Shown: in pieces, positions 31,261-43,404 of the stretch | Position numbering within the stretch: the stretch's first letter is position 1 | Layout: each line of letters starts with the position of its first letter | DNA from: Chondrus crispus | Lineage: Eukaryota; Rhodophyta; Florideophyceae; Gigartinales; Gigartinaceae | Assembly (NCBI RefSeq): GCF_000350225.1 | Contig: NW_005178652.1 | Span: 209,691 to 273,690 of the forward strand | Reading direction: 5' to 3' | DNA length: 64,000 nt | The notes under the pieces: generated by a model | Database searches by the model: none | What the model was told of the DNA's origin: nothing | Seen by the model: the letters and a program-made list of their open reading frames with translations, nothing else | Program-made: the position numbers and the translations under genes

Positions 31261-34200
31261 ATGCCGCCTTCCCCCTCCAACGATGGAGCAGGGAGATCCG
31301 AAAGCGGCCAACCTTCAACTCCCGCTCCTGCCGAACCCCAGCATACCTTTATGAAGGGTATTTCAAGTGAGACATTGGGTGCTCTTACTAGTCCTCAGAA
31401 GGGGTTCATATCTTCAATCCGATTTCTTGAAGGGAACCCAGAACTCACAGGTCTTCAATTGAAACGGGCCATCGCCGATATGTTCCCACCCGCCTCACTT
31501 TTCCGACAGGAGATTTGCGACATCCCTGCAGTTCTAATAGAACTTCGGAACTTCCTTGATAGTCGAGGTGGAAATTTGCAACAGCACTCGTCTCACAGGG
31601 TCGTCATGACTTTGGCGCACGGCCTTTACGAATAGGCCGAAGACACACAAGCAGCGATTGAGATGGCGCGTGAAATCGTCGCTGCTGGTCGCCGACCTCG
31701 ATCAACTGCTTCACGCTCAAACAGGAGAGAAGAAACGCAGCCAGCTTCTCAGGTGACAACACCGACCTCCACAAACAACACCTCAGCAGAAAAAGTTGCA
31801 CATAATGTAGCTATGAGGCTTAAGGACAGGGACAAAAAGTTTTCTGGAGACTTAGGTGACTCTTGGATGGAGTACGTCGACGACTATATGCAGCTTTGTC
31901 GTGACTACTCCCTATCCCCTTCCCAGAAACTGCAGTATCTTCATAACCTGCTACAGGGTGACGCAAAAAGATACTACCTGGATAAGGTAGATGGATATGC
32001 CACCACTTTCCAACAGGCCATTCAAATGCTAGAAAGCGAATACAACTCTGCAGTGCGACAGAGTAGGGTCAAGAACTACTTAGGCTCCCTTCGTGTAACT
32101 TCTTTTGCCTCCCAGGGTACCGAAATGTCTGATGCCCTTGCGAAAGTGTACAAATCTATCATAAAGCTTTCAAGGCAGGCCCCGAGATCTCACCAGGGGG
32201 ACGCACACAAGGTGGAATTCCTGCGGAACGCTGTCGTCGGGACTCCTTGGTCAAACGAACCATTGAGTAGAGTCGCAACACACCAACTGACATTCCAGCA
32301 GCTTTATGCAGAGCTAGAAGCAGCTCTTCAGTTGCACAAAGAATCTAAGCTGGCCATGCTACGAGACCGTGCTCAACTAGGGCGAAGAACACTCCCTGAA
32401 GATGATTCTGCAAGGATCATGTACGCCGGGCAAGGCCGTTACTATCACGGTACGGCTCCTTCTCATCTCGGTAAGGCTCGGAAGTCATACAAACCATCTT
32501 CAATCCCCAGAGGGACAGAAGCAAAGCCTGCCCGGACGGGACAGTTCGACCCCCTCTCAGTTTCTGGATGCTTCAATTGTGGCGGCAATCATCTTGTAAA
32601 GGACTGTACTCTGCCGTTGAATACATCTCGAGCAGCCGCACGGAAGATGGACTACTACTCGAAGAAGGCAAACACAAAAACCATCGCGGTGCATCACGTT
32701 CTAGCAGATCTATGCCAACAACTGGACTGCACACGAACTGATGATCCTGACGAAGAAATCGAGTGTAACGACGTAAGCATATTCGAGAGTATCCTTGGAC
32801 AAGAAAGTCCAGTACCGGAAGTCGAGTCCGAGGATGAGGGGACCCCCTCATACCCGGACGAACACACAACTCATGTCTACGTCACTAGAAAGACTTGCAG
32901 CATACCATCGCTGGACCTCTTCCAGGGCGTCTGCATCGATTCTGCCGCTCAGAAGTCGGTGATAGGAGCTGCGCAAGCAAAAGCGTACTGCAGCTTATTC
33001 GACATCCCTTTCCAACCCTCTGACCGCAAGACAAGGAACGTGTTCAGCTTCGGGACTCATAAACATCCTGGTCTTGGGATTTTGGACATTCGAGTACCAG
33101 TCAGCCCAACCCATTTCCTCCCCCTCTCTGTGGATGTGGTTGATACCAACGTACCATTCCTTCTCGGCCTCGATTACATGGAACGGTATAGAATGGTAAT
33201 TGACACAGATAAGTGTGTTCTCTCATCAAGACTCCAGGGGTGGACTGTCCCACTAAAGAAGAAACTGGGGCACTTGTACTACGAGTGGGGTCCACAAATT
33301 CTCTTTACCGAAACCGAATTGATGAAAGTACACAAGCACTTTCACCACCCAGATTCTGAAAGGCTCTACGCGGTCATGAAAAGGTCGGACCCCGGGAAAA
33401 CCTCCCCTCAGGTTCTGAACGACCTGAAGCGCATCACTGCAGCGTGTGACCTTTGTCAAAGACTGTCACATGCCCCACATCGATTCCGGGTCGCACTCCC
33501 AGACGGAGAAGTGGTTTTCAATAAGACCGTATGCCTGGACCTCATGTACCTCGACAATGCCGCAGTCCTGCACGTGGTAGACAAAGACACAAAGTTTTCT
33601 GCGGCCTCATTCCTTCCCAAGGAAACTGCTGATGACACTTGGAACACTTTCATGCGCATATGGGTCTGTATATATATTGGGTTCCCAGACATAATGGCAA
33701 CCGATCAGGGACCCCAATTTACGTCCAATAGATGGCTCAACCTAGTCAATCTAGCCGGGATCACACACCACCCTTCCGGTGTACAGAGCCACAACGCATT
33801 GGGCGTTGGTGAGCGGTATCACTCCTTTTTGAGAGGTATCTACCGCAAGACACGGCAGCAATTCCCGCAACTCGAGAATGACCACATTCTTGCACTCTCC
33901 GTCAAGGCCATGAACGATACAGCTGGGTATCACGGCCTGGTCCCCACTCTCCTCGTTTTCGGGGCCATGCCGCGGATTCCAGTGACCCCTACCGACCTTC
34001 CGGCTCAGGTGGATCGAATGAAGGCTATGGCATTGGCTAGGAAAGAAATGACCAAAGTCATCGCAAAAGAAAGAGTCACCAGGGCTTTGCGCATGAATGT
34101 CCCGGCTGCTGCTCTTACGGATATACCAATCGGCTCCCGCGTCCTGGTGTTCAGGGAGAAGCCTGAGAACAAGTGGGTTGGTCCGTACACGGTCGTGGGG

Positions 34201-36090
34201 GTAAAGGATAAGAGTGTTTTTATTGATCTGAACGGCACTAACAAGCAAGTGTCTATCGACAAAGTGAAAGTGTACAACACTCCCGCATCCTTCGTACCCA
34301 TTCTATCCACTCGTGAACCAAGGAATGAAGCTGTGCCGGGGCCCACAGAGTTGCACATGGAACCTACAACAGTACCTCAAGGCGACGTGCTGAACGATTT
34401 AGAATCAATACTGAGCAGGATCCGTGCGAACCCTGGAACTCCTTCATGGAAACCGGGACCTTTGAGAGGTCCCTTCCCTTCTTTGGAACTCGCTGCACCG
34501 ATTGACACAACAACCAACTCCCACATTCTTATGACCCAAATCATCGAACAAGGGGATGTAAGAGCAAAATCTGGTGAATTCGCCAAAGCCATGAGAACAG
34601 AAGTTCTCGGTCTTGAGAAAAGGAACACATGGAAGATTGTACCCAAGGAATCTCTTCCTTCTAACCCAAATATTTTGGGAGGACGTTTTGTGCTGGCTCT
34701 TAAGAATGCAGGCACGGATAATGAGCTTTCTAAAGCCCGTTACGTAGCACAGGGTCACCGGGACAAAGACAAATCGTACATGGTCCACAACATTACGAAC
34801 TTGCGACAAAGTTCGACGAGAATAATAATCTCTGTGGCGGCGATCAAAGCATTTCGCATCTTCTCACACGATGTAGCGCAGGCATACCTGCAAAGTGAGG
34901 AGAAACTCACCCGTAAGGTATTTCTACTCCCCAAAAGGAAGGACATGGAGCACTTTGGAATCACCGAGGAAGAAATTCTAGAACTTCTCAGGCCAATCTA
35001 CGGTATGACGGACGCGGGCGACTACTGGGGGGTCACCGTCGACCATCACGCCAAAGATGATCTTGGCCTAGTGCCTCTGCTAGGGGATCCGTCTTTGTAC
35101 ATCAAACGTAACAACGAGGATGTGGACGGACTCTTGGGTATGTGTGTCGATGACGGATGCTTAGCAGGAAATGAGGTAATGCAGGAACTTACGAAGTTAA
35201 CTCTCCACAAATTTGAATCGAGGCCACGAGAATGGGACAAATTTGACTTCTTCGGAACAAATATCTCAACAGAGCGAAGCAGCCATTTTACAATATCACA
35301 GAAGGCCTATATTGGAAGACTAAAGCCACTGCCGCTGGATGCATCATTTGAACGCTTCAGATCCTACCGCGCCACACTGGCTTGGGTTGGGTACACGAGA
35401 CCTGACGCATTATGTGCTATCAACAAAGCTGCACAGGTTACACCTAGTACTTTCGGAGTGGAAAAGATCAAGGCCTTCAACAGTACCATCAAACGTCTCC
35501 AAAAGATGCCGGAGAGATGCCTTAAATATGCCCCACTGAACAAGTCCACGCTACATCTGAGAGTATACACAGACGCTTCCTTCGCCGGAAATGACGATTT
35601 GTCCTCACAGCTTGGGTTCATCATTCTCCTTTGCGATAAAACAAACCGGTCACATGTTCTGGATTACTCAAGCAGAAAGTCTAAGCGAGTAGTCAGATCC
35701 ATTCTTGGTGGAGAGGTGTACGCTTTCGCCGACGGATTCGACAGAGCGTACATATTACGACATGACCTTCAAATGATATTCAAGAAGAGAATCCCACTTC
35801 ATATGTTCACGGATTCGCTACAAATGTTCGACGTCATCACCAAGGGTTCTTCAACGACAGAGAAAAGGCTGATGATTGACATAGCATCCTCGAGACAATG
35901 CTATAACCGAGAAGAAATATCTCATGTCGGGCTTGTCTCCTCCGAAAACAACGTAGCCGATGGTTTGACAAAAGAACATCCCAACGAAGCCTTGGAAAAG
36001 CTCCTAGATACGGGTTACGACCACAATACTGTCCGAAAATGGATTGTCAGGACTCCGGCAAGTTCTACTTCTGGAAAAATGGCAGTGTGA
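31261..36090 (+). CDS. copia gag-pol coding region (divergent lineage)
   Basis: A short gag-like frame is followed by the main 1475-residue frame. In order it holds a gag core (WMEYVDDYMQLC...), a CCHC knuckle CFNCGGNHLVKDC, a protease-like CIDSAAQ motif, an integrase with HH..CDLCQ and a DDE core (CLDLMYLD, ATDQGPQF), a reverse transcriptase with MCVDDGCLAG in place of the usual YVDD, and RNase H with YTDASFAGNDD. The order is PR-INT-RT-RH. It looks nearly intact. Confidence 0.88.
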
Positions 36091-36399
36091 AAGTTTCTAT
36101 CATAATGTCTGTCATATGGCGATATACCTCACCACGTGAATGGGTCACGGGGTGAGGAAAGAACTTGCCGTGTTTAGGGTTACAGTAAATTAGTATATAA
36201 CGGACAATCCCATGCGACTAGCGCGTGGGTCTGCCCGGAGGCAGATTTGAACAGACGTGTCTACGCAGAATCCTTCACGAACAGCGCTCCGATTGCCCGG
36301 AGGTTCGGTTGGGTTTGAAGAGCCGGTCGTAGGTTCTTCTAGACATTAATAAACTGTTTAAACTATTTCCTTCAAACTTTTCCTGGGACAATTCCCACA
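36086..36399 (+). repeat. 3' LTR of the recent copia element
   Basis: Identical to the 5' LTR; followed by the target duplication TGGGT. Confidence 0.93.
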
Positions 36400-36647
36400 T
36401 GGGTCGGGGAATTTTTTGGGGAATTTTTTGGTTGATTGGATCACGGGCGCACGGCCATCGCCAGCCCGCACGTGGCATGGCAAACCTGAAGGTACAGTAA
36501 GAGAGGGGAGAGCCCGCTGTCAGATCGCACATTTCAGATTACATTACAGTGCCAAAAGTGCATATATGTAGACGTAGATACGACGACGAGGGAGTAATCC
36601 GACTCATGGGTCTCCCGTTCTAACACCCGCCACCCTTCGAAGGGTAC

Positions 36648-37397
36648 TTGCCTCGAAGGGAACGATTGCTTCCTCGTTTCGAAGTTCGACCAGTCTCGAG
36701 ACTCCCCGCACGAAACCCCCTGCTCATGCCAGCCGCGTCGGCGCCGCGCCCAATGGCGCCCTCCGATCCCGCCCACAAAATTTTAGATCTCCTCAAACTC
36801 TTCACGGATGGTACGACCGTGCTTGGCCCGGATGTTGATCTATCTGACTCCGCCTCCGTCGCTCGCTTCCTTGCTCACATCGATACCTCCCCTGCCGCGA
36901 AATCCCTCCTCCAATCTCTCGGGCCCAACACCGCTTTCGGTTCCTTCGTCCACCTGCTCGCTAAGCTCTCCGGCCAGGCCCTCGACGCCCCTCTCTCTTC
37001 CTCCCCCGATCCAGCGGTCGCTCCCGTTGCTTCGTCACCGTACCTCCGTGCCGCCTCCGCCACTCTTCCGCCCCCGAAACCTCTGTCGCGACTCCTGGCA
37101 GTTAGTTACTCTCCAACCGCCCCGCACCCTCGCCGCGACAACCTCCCACGTCTCTCGCGCAAATTGCAAGCGGATCTTCGGTATGTCAGTCGAGACATGT
37201 TCGGCTACGACAAGAAACGCTTTGCTCGTGTGTCTACCACTGATAAGCGACCCTTCGTCAACCCCCAAGCGTTCCGCACCGCCTTTAACAAGACCAGCCT
37301 TCATGCTCCCTGCTCTATTATTCCTACCCTCGATAAGGACACTATCCTCGTTTGCGCACAGCACAATGACCTGCTGCGTATTGCCCGCCATTGGTAA
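36648..37397 (+). CDS. Hypothetical protein, 249 residues
   Basis: An open frame in unique sequence. An internal Met at residue 27 may be the better start, because the first 26 residues are Arg/Pro-rich. Residues 40-110 look helical (KILDLLKLFTDG...VARFLAHIDTSPAAKSLLQSL), then comes a Pro/Ser/Ala linker and a basic C-terminal part (LSRKLQADLRYVSRDMFGYDKKRFARV). No known family is recognised. Codon third positions favour C, which supports coding. It could be a solitary host gene or a remnant of an element. Confidence 0.45.
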   Translation: MPRRERLLPRFEVRPVSRLPARNPLLMPAASAPRPMAPSDPAHKILDLLKLFTDGTTVLGPDVDLSDSASVARFLAHIDTSPAAKSLLQSLGPNTAFGSFVHLLAKLSGQALDAPLSSSPDPAVAPVASSPYLRAASATLPPPKPLSRLLAVSYSPTAPHPRRDNLPRLSRKLQADLRYVSRDMFGYDKKRFARVSTTDKRPFVNPQAFRTAFNKTSLHAPCSIIPTLDKDTILVCAQHNDLLRIARHW

Positions 37398-37833
37398 GCC
37401 TATCGAAAGAGCTTTACCGATCTCTCCCTCCCTCCTCCGATCACCGTCTCCGCTCCCTTCGATCTCGACGCATCCCGTTCCTTGAGCGCTATCCATAAAA
37501 TCTACACAACACAACACTAAAGTGTACACAGAACTATAATGGAGGTGGTTGCCATAGGGTTTGGTCGAAAGTCGAAGCATTAAGCTATTTCTGCGGAGGA
37601 CGCAAGGCAGGCGAGTTGCACGGGGTCAAAACGCAGCCGACGAAAGCGAAAGCGTGACGTCATCCATTGGCCAGTGCGCATGAATGCACTACCCTTGGTA
37701 CAGCAGTAATACCTTGTTGCCTTTGTGGGATCGAGTCGATCGCTGCTACCGACTTCTGCCAGGCGCGTGAGATCTCCCCTGCGTACTCGATGTACATCGG
37801 TGACTCGAATGCCGTACTGCATCGCAGTTCCGT

Positions 37834-38964
37834 GTGGAACAATATGAGCGGAGCATGTCCGTTTGTAATGGAGTTGAAGTGAAGAGAAGCATAACTTTTG
37901 ATGCACTGCAAGTTATCCCCTCCCATAGGAAGGAACACGGCTCCGAGTTTCTTGTTTCAACAGAGGCAGGTGCAACTCTGCTGAAACTCGTGTTACACGT
38001 TTCCGCAGAAAACTGTACCCTCACTGTATCCTCGCTGTTACTGTATTTCATGGAGGTGCAAGTAACATTCCTTCCACGTCCTTGTTCCCGCTACACGTGC
38101 TCTCTCTCTCCCACATCTCCGCCCCCTGTCCGCCCCCCGCGCCGCCTCGCCACTCCCACCAGCACCTGCTCCTTCTCCGCGAGCGCCCTCGTCCGCTGCA
38201 CCAGTCGCTCGTTTTCGCATCCCTCGCATCTACGCCTTCTTCCGCGCCTCCCGCACCTTCCTCTTCTCTCGGCTCCGCCTCGCCGCCTCGCCCCCGCTCC
38301 GTTCCGCGCTGCGCTCGCCCTCCGCACCGCCACACGCGCCGCTTTCCCCGATTTCGCTGCCTTATTCACCTTTGCCGCCGCCCCTTCATCTTTGCCCGCT
38401 AGACCCGCCGCCGCCGGCCCGGTCCGTGTCCCACCATCAGAGCCGTCCCCGCCGCCCTCGCCCGCCGCCGCGTCCCGCCCGACAATTGAAAGGACATCGC
38501 TGTCTCTCAGCAGTCAGGTGCGCTTTTGCCTTTTGTGCTTACGACCTACTCCACGACGATGCCCGCCCGCGGATGTCACAGACATCGTCGCGCCGAGCAC
38601 GGATGGGCCTTCGGGCTCGTTGTCGGCCGTCGTCGTCGAGCTCGACTTCAACAACGGCGGGCTGATGGACCTGTGGCTGGTGTGCATCAACTCGCACTTG
38701 GTGACGCCGGGCGGCCCGTTTGACGTGGCCAGCACGGAAGAAGTGTCCGGCACGAAAGGTATGTTGCGCGTGAATAGGCTAAAGCTGTATTTCCCTGATG
38801 GGGGAATGGCGAACATTGATGCGGTGGATTTCAACGTAGGCGCGGCGTCCAAGATGGGTTGGGTCAGGGTCATGTGGACATCAGGGGTGTGCGAGGTGTG
38901 GAATGATGAGCAAGTGGACAGGATGGTGTCGTATCGGACGTTACAAGGCTGTGGTGGACACTAG
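37834..38964 (+). CDS. Hypothetical protein ending inside duplicated segment A
   Basis: The frame is open over 376 codons, but the middle (about 38090-38480) is Pro/Ala/Arg-rich and unconvincing. The last about 115 residues look real: VVELDFNNGGLMDLWLVCINSHLV...LKLYFPDGGMANIDAVDFNVG...GWVRVMWTSGVCEVWNDEQVDRM. The final 60 recur in the copy at 7609. The GWVRVMW..GVCEVW stretch resembles small beta-barrel (SH3/Tudor-like) repeats, but I cannot name the family. The true start is uncertain and may lie near 38485 or in another exon. Confidence 0.4.
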   Translation: MEQYERSMSVCNGVEVKRSITFDALQVIPSHRKEHGSEFLVSTEAGATLLKLVLHVSAENCTLTVSSLLLYFMEVQVTFLPRPCSRYTCSLSPTSPPPVRPPRRLATPTSTCSFSASALVRCTSRSFSHPSHLRLLPRLPHLPLLSAPPRRLAPAPFRAALALRTATRAAFPDFAALFTFAAAPSSLPARPAAAGPVRVPPSEPSPPPSPAAASRPTIERTSLSLSSQVRFCLLCLRPTPRRCPPADVTDIVAPSTDGPSGSLSAVVVELDFNNGGLMDLWLVCINSHLVTPGGPFDVASTEEVSGTKGMLRVNRLKLYFPDGGMANIDAVDFNVGAASKMGWVRVMWTSGVCEVWNDEQVDRMVSYRTLQGCGGH

Positions 38965-39430
38965 TAGTGTCGTGTTAGGGTTTCGTGTCGGGGTGTCGAA
39001 AAAAGATGGTGCAGTAAAGTTTATACGGGCGAGGGAGCGCGGGAGAAGAAGGCGGCGGTGGGGATTTGCTGAGGCGTCGACGCGACCGTGTGTCAGTCTC
39101 GGCGAAGAAGTCGCAAGGCCTGTCCCGCTGCGCTTCCAGACTGGGCGCGAGAGGTGTGCCGTTTTTCACGGATTTGTACACTTACTGTACGTGTATGTGC
39201 GCCAAAGAAGGAAGCATACCTAGTATGTGGGGATGCGAAGAACACCGGTCCAGGGCCATCGGCGCTTTCTCCCGAGTCTCGTTTCTGATCTTTATTTTGG
39301 AAAGTGGGTCTCGTGCCCTATTGGCCACGTCGTATTGAAGGTCAGTGATTTATTTGTCTCTGGATGCAACCACAAAGCAGAGGGAGCTGCTCGCTGCTCG
39401 CACGAGCAGAACGATACAGGACGTGAGCAA

Positions 39431-39528
39431 GTCGAGGATTGGCTGTCGAAGATTGGCTGTCGAGGATTGGCTGTCGAGGATTGGCTGTCGAGGATTGGCT
39501 GTCGAGGATTGGCTGTCGAGGGTTGGCT
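39431..39528 (+). repeat. 14-bp minisatellite, seven units
   Basis: Same unit GTCGAGGATTGGCT as at 8265, with one more copy. Confidence 0.95.
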
Positions 39529-40538
39529 ATCGTCCGCGGCTCTCGCTTTGTCATAAAGTACCACTCGAAGGATATTGTTGCACACATCATAAGTTGGACC
39601 GCGGGGGCAACCCCCCGAGATTATTATTACAGTTCTGATTGCCTTGACGCAGCCGAGGTAAATCTCCAGTCAAGTAAGTTCACATCTCTCCAGACAAGAG
39701 CTACCGTAAAGCCGAGATTCATGTGTTTCTTTCGGCGGGCATGCAGCACTGCGTCACACAGCTTCCCGGCAAGGCTGCATCCACACTTGAGCAACAAACA
39801 GCATTCAACCATCTCAACATAACCTGATGGGCAATCCTGTACAGGAGGACAGAGTACTGTACAGTACCGTTACTGTAAATCTATTGCTCTGACTGGGAAT
39901 GTTGCCTGCGTAGGCAATTTTTGATGTGTAGGCATACGGTATCTCGCTTTGCTCGCTTTGCTCGCTTTATAGGCAGTTGTTTCTAATTTTATCTTTTTGC
40001 GGGCAGAGTACGGTAAGTCTATTGCTCCGACTGGAATTATTGCCTGCGTAGGCAACTTTTGATGTGTAGGCAGGCGCATACGGTATCGCGCTTTGCCGAC
40101 GTAGGCAACTTTTGATGTGTAAATTTAGGCATACTTTCGCAGCGTAAAGTTTGCAGTATTTTATGAGAATTGCCTCTACAGCACGGATCGTACTTGTATG
40201 TGATATAATTTTTGCCCGTTCTAGATCCCGCCACTCCTGCACTTCCACACTCTGCACTGTACATACTGTACATACAGTAGTATAATAATGAATTTGTATA
40301 CAATTTGTTTGTACAGTAGCATGTGTACTGTACCTTCGAAGGTACAATGATATTGTACTGTACGGGAGCTCCCGTATACTGTACAGCAAACCCTGCCTAC
40401 GGTACCGTTACGGTACTGTATCTGAATCCCTTGTAAGTGAAAATCGAGTATGTACAGTACGTATTCGTGGTCACACGGGGCAAGAGGGCCGATATCTCTG
40501 ATATCATATCAGCTCGAGGGCGCAGGGAAGGCCCAAGA

Positions 40539-40604
40539 GTCGCTTCCCCCACCCGCCCCCTACTCATTGAAATGAAGGGCAGGGGGCGGGTGGGGGGAAG
40601 CGAC
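40539..40604. repeat. GC-rich hairpin, second copy
   Basis: Same hairpin as 15694-15759. One loop base differs. Confidence 0.85.
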
Positions 40605-42425
40605 ACAACAGTAACTTTAATTTAAAGCGGTAAAGCGGTGCAGTTTGCATCCAAAATCTCAGGAGGTAGAATTTTAATGGGAGCGAGATCGTTGCATGCT
40701 TCAATAATGCGATAGCACATCTCGGACCATGCGCCCTACCCTCCGCTTCGAGGCGCTTGTCCAGCCCTCGACCTGATATCCGCCCTCTTGCCCCGTGTCA
40801 CAACGCAGACGTATCTGACCGTAACTTATGCTTGCTACAGTACTGTACACTACCCTTTGGTACCGTTCTGCGTCATGGCCATACAGTGTGCTTTCCTGCG
40901 GTAAACCGCTACTTGCGTTTTGCAGATGACCATCCTTAGGGAATGCTAGCGCCCACATACAGTATCAAGGATCGACCAGATACAGTACAGTACACCGTTG
41001 CAACACGGCGGTTATATTTCCAGTGTGTCGGAAAGCTCCTTCGACCTTTTCGCCTAGTCATTGACTACGCCAGTGGGCCTTCGGGCATCCTACGCCAATT
41101 CTATTGGCGGAGCATGAGTTGATGAGAACAAAAGCGCACACGGTCGGACGGGAGAGCTCTGCCAGCGTTTGTGACATAATTCAATCTTGTTTACTGCTTC
41201 GTTCTTGCCTCGATCTGCCCGGAGCGGGAGCCCAACAAATCGATGATCCGACATGCAGTCGTCGACCCCGCTGACAATATTTCACCAACGGCCAACAAAC
41301 TACTCACGACCTCTGGTATCTTTTTCGCCACAACGGAAAACGACGCCTTAACGTCCGACATCCACTTTCATTTTGACGCCGGGGAGGAAATTGATGTAGA
41401 TGTCCTCACACCTGCAATTGCGTCGAGAAATATTTTCTGTGGAGAAATTGGTCCTCGGAGCCATCGCGATGGACCTCGTGTCCATGGTCCTCGCTCCACT
41501 AATTGTACACTATGCGTGTTGTGTGCACTCGTAATGTATAATCTGATTCTAGTTTGTCTTACTGTCATGGTCCCCGCCAATATGGCCACTGTGTTAACTG
41601 TTCTACGATTTTAGGTGGGTTTTACATGGAACTGTAGTCTATATAATGCATAGTTGAAGTTGCGAACAAATAAAGTTGAAGGCAAGATCGTAAGAATTTC
41701 GCCTCTGAGTGCTTAACTGCCAAGTCAGTCCGTCGCTCACAACATCACTGCGAGGTATTTTGACGCCGGGGAGGAACCGGGAACTAGATGTGAAGTTGCC
41801 ACATCCTAGTGATTCTCTCGCCATTCCGTGAGCCCTACTTCCATCGTCGGCATCACCTGATTGCGGATGCGAGGCGTAGAGCTTGCTCGTCTTTAGCGCC
41901 ATCATGCACCGAGCCCAATTCCGCCCTCTTCCCCATCCACATGTCCGCTAATTGTTGCCTCTAATCCGCCATGGCTCTGACGGGATTCCCTTCCCAATTT
42001 CATACTGTTTTGTCCGCTTATCTGACATTCATCTTCGTCGAGGGGAGAAGTGTGTCCAAGTCGCACGTATGCCACCGATGTGCCGCGCAACAGTGCAGGG
42101 GGGTTGGCGATTTTAAGCACTCTTGTGTACTGTACGCCGACATACCCGGTATCTTCATCCTCATATCTTGCGCTCTCATGCGATATGGTCGCTGCAGGAC
42201 GTTAGAGAGATAAGTAGAGTTTGTGAGCAATACAAGACACAATAAATTTCAAATGGCCAAACCAAGTTCGATTACGGTAACGGTACAGCAAAAAAATTGA
42301 ATGAAAGGAGATGAATTATTTTGCGAAGATCGCCTCAAAAACATTGACAGGGCGGGCTGTAGGAACAAGGTAGAAAAAGAATGGGTGCTCTTTTCGGGCA
42401 ACAAAAGCGATTAACATTGCCACAT

Positions 42426-42431
42426 TTTATT
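42426..42431 (-). terminator. Polyadenylation signal of peptide gene 2
   Basis: AATAAA on the minus strand, 95 bp after the stop, at the place equivalent to that in copy 1. Confidence 0.7.
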
Positions 42432-42525
42432 GGGAATCCGTGCCTTAGAGTCGACTTGCGACTGAGGGCGCAACTGGCGAGCACACAAGCCCATCACCCC
42501 AGAGCTCGACACTGCCCGCGTACCT

Positions 42526-42750
42526 CTACTGAACACATCTATGGTTGACGCAGTTGTTACACGCGCCAAACACACAGTCATGATCATTGTCGCAATAACC
42601 TCTACTACAAGTGTCCCAGTCCCATCGGCCCGCGACGAGGCCAATCTTCTTCTTGTCCTGAACGGCGCGCGGCATAGCTTTCGGAGCCGCGGCGGCGAGG
42701 CAGACGAGCACGGCGAGTGCGAGGAAGAGGGTGATGAAACGGGTTGCCAT
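42526..42750 (-). CDS. Small secreted cysteine-rich peptide (copy 2)
   Basis: A 74-residue product from ATG at 42750; an upstream in-frame TTG is not a credible start. The signal peptide (MATRFITLFLALAVLVCLAAAA) and linker PKAMPRAVQD nearly match copy 1. The mature part has the same cysteine ladder with one change, C-x4-C-x5-C-x4-C-x2-C-x4-C, but few other residues are shared apart from CNNCVN.RC. TATA box and polyadenylation signal are conserved. Likely secreted; function unknown. Confidence 0.8.
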   Translation of the reverse strand: MATRFITLFLALAVLVCLAAAAPKAMPRAVQDKKKIGLVAGRWDWDTCSRGYCDNDHDCVFGACNNCVNHRCVQ

Positions 42751-42893
42751 GCTGAAAGTCAATAGAAGTGGATATGCTTTGCCTAGATGAGATCGGTGTT
42801 GGTAGGTGTGTGAGAGGGTGGTGCTGGGAGATGGTTGCGGAGAAAGGTGGGTGAGGCGAAGGAGGGTGGGTATGGTGATGAGACAAAGGCCGG

Positions 42894-42901
42894 TATTTAT
42901 A
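42894..42901 (-). promoter_or_regulatory. TATA box of secreted peptide gene 2
   Basis: TATAAATA on the minus strand, 144 bp before the ATG, with the same CCGGCCTTTGTCTC context downstream as in copy 1. Confidence 0.75.
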
Positions 42902-43404
42902 GTGGTGCAGTTGGTCTCACTAAAGATATCCGTGATAATAGACTAGGGGCCTACCGAAGGACAGCATAAGATATGACTATGATGCAGTATTCTAGCAAGC
43001 GTACGGTCAGATACGCCTGCGTTGTGACACGGGGCAAGAGGGCGAGTATCAGCTCGGGGGGCCGAGAGGCCCTATCGCATTATTGAAGCACGCAACGATC
43101 TCGCTCCCATTCAAATTCTGCCTCCTGAGATTTTGGATGCAAACCGCACCGCTTCACCGCTTTAAATGTCGTGTCGCTTCCCCCCACCCACCCCCTGCCC
43201 TTCATTTGGGGCAGGGGGCGGGTGATATGATATCAGTGATATCGGCCCACTTGCCCCGTGTGGCCACCCATACGTAACCTTACTCACTTTTCACTTCCTA
43301 TATAAGGTTACCCTTAGTACAGTACCAAGGGTAACCGTTACTTTAGGCATCTGGGTTCGCCGTATCCGGGAGCTCCCGTACAGTATCATTGTACTCTACA
43401 GTTG

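Larger units (their letters stand above)
29268..36399 (+). mobile_element. Recent Ty1/copia retrotransposon with long GC-rich leader
   Basis: LTRs of 314 bp at 29268-29581 and 36086-36399 appear identical and are flanked by TGGGT on both sides (29263-29267, 36400-36404). Each LTR carries TATATAA about 120 bp in, and AATAAA near its end. Coding runs from 31261 to 36090 and ends about where the 3' LTR starts. At most about one break is visible, so it looks nearly whole. Sequence is divergent from the other copia elements here. Confidence 0.93.
38775..40911 (+). repeat. Host segments A+B, copy 2 (uninterrupted)
   Basis: A (38775-39815) and B (39816-40911) run together here, whereas in copy 1 they are split by the copia element at 8636-14860. 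This copy also lacks the MITE present at 15273. Differences from copy 1 are few (about six in B, plus one minisatellite unit in A), so the duplication is recent. B ends at 40911 where copy 1 continues into the peptide gene. Confidence 0.92.

Noticed and set aside
38082-38402. Pro/Arg-rich frames before segment A
   Set aside because: Open in several frames at once because of C-rich sequence; only the final part from about 38485 looks coding.
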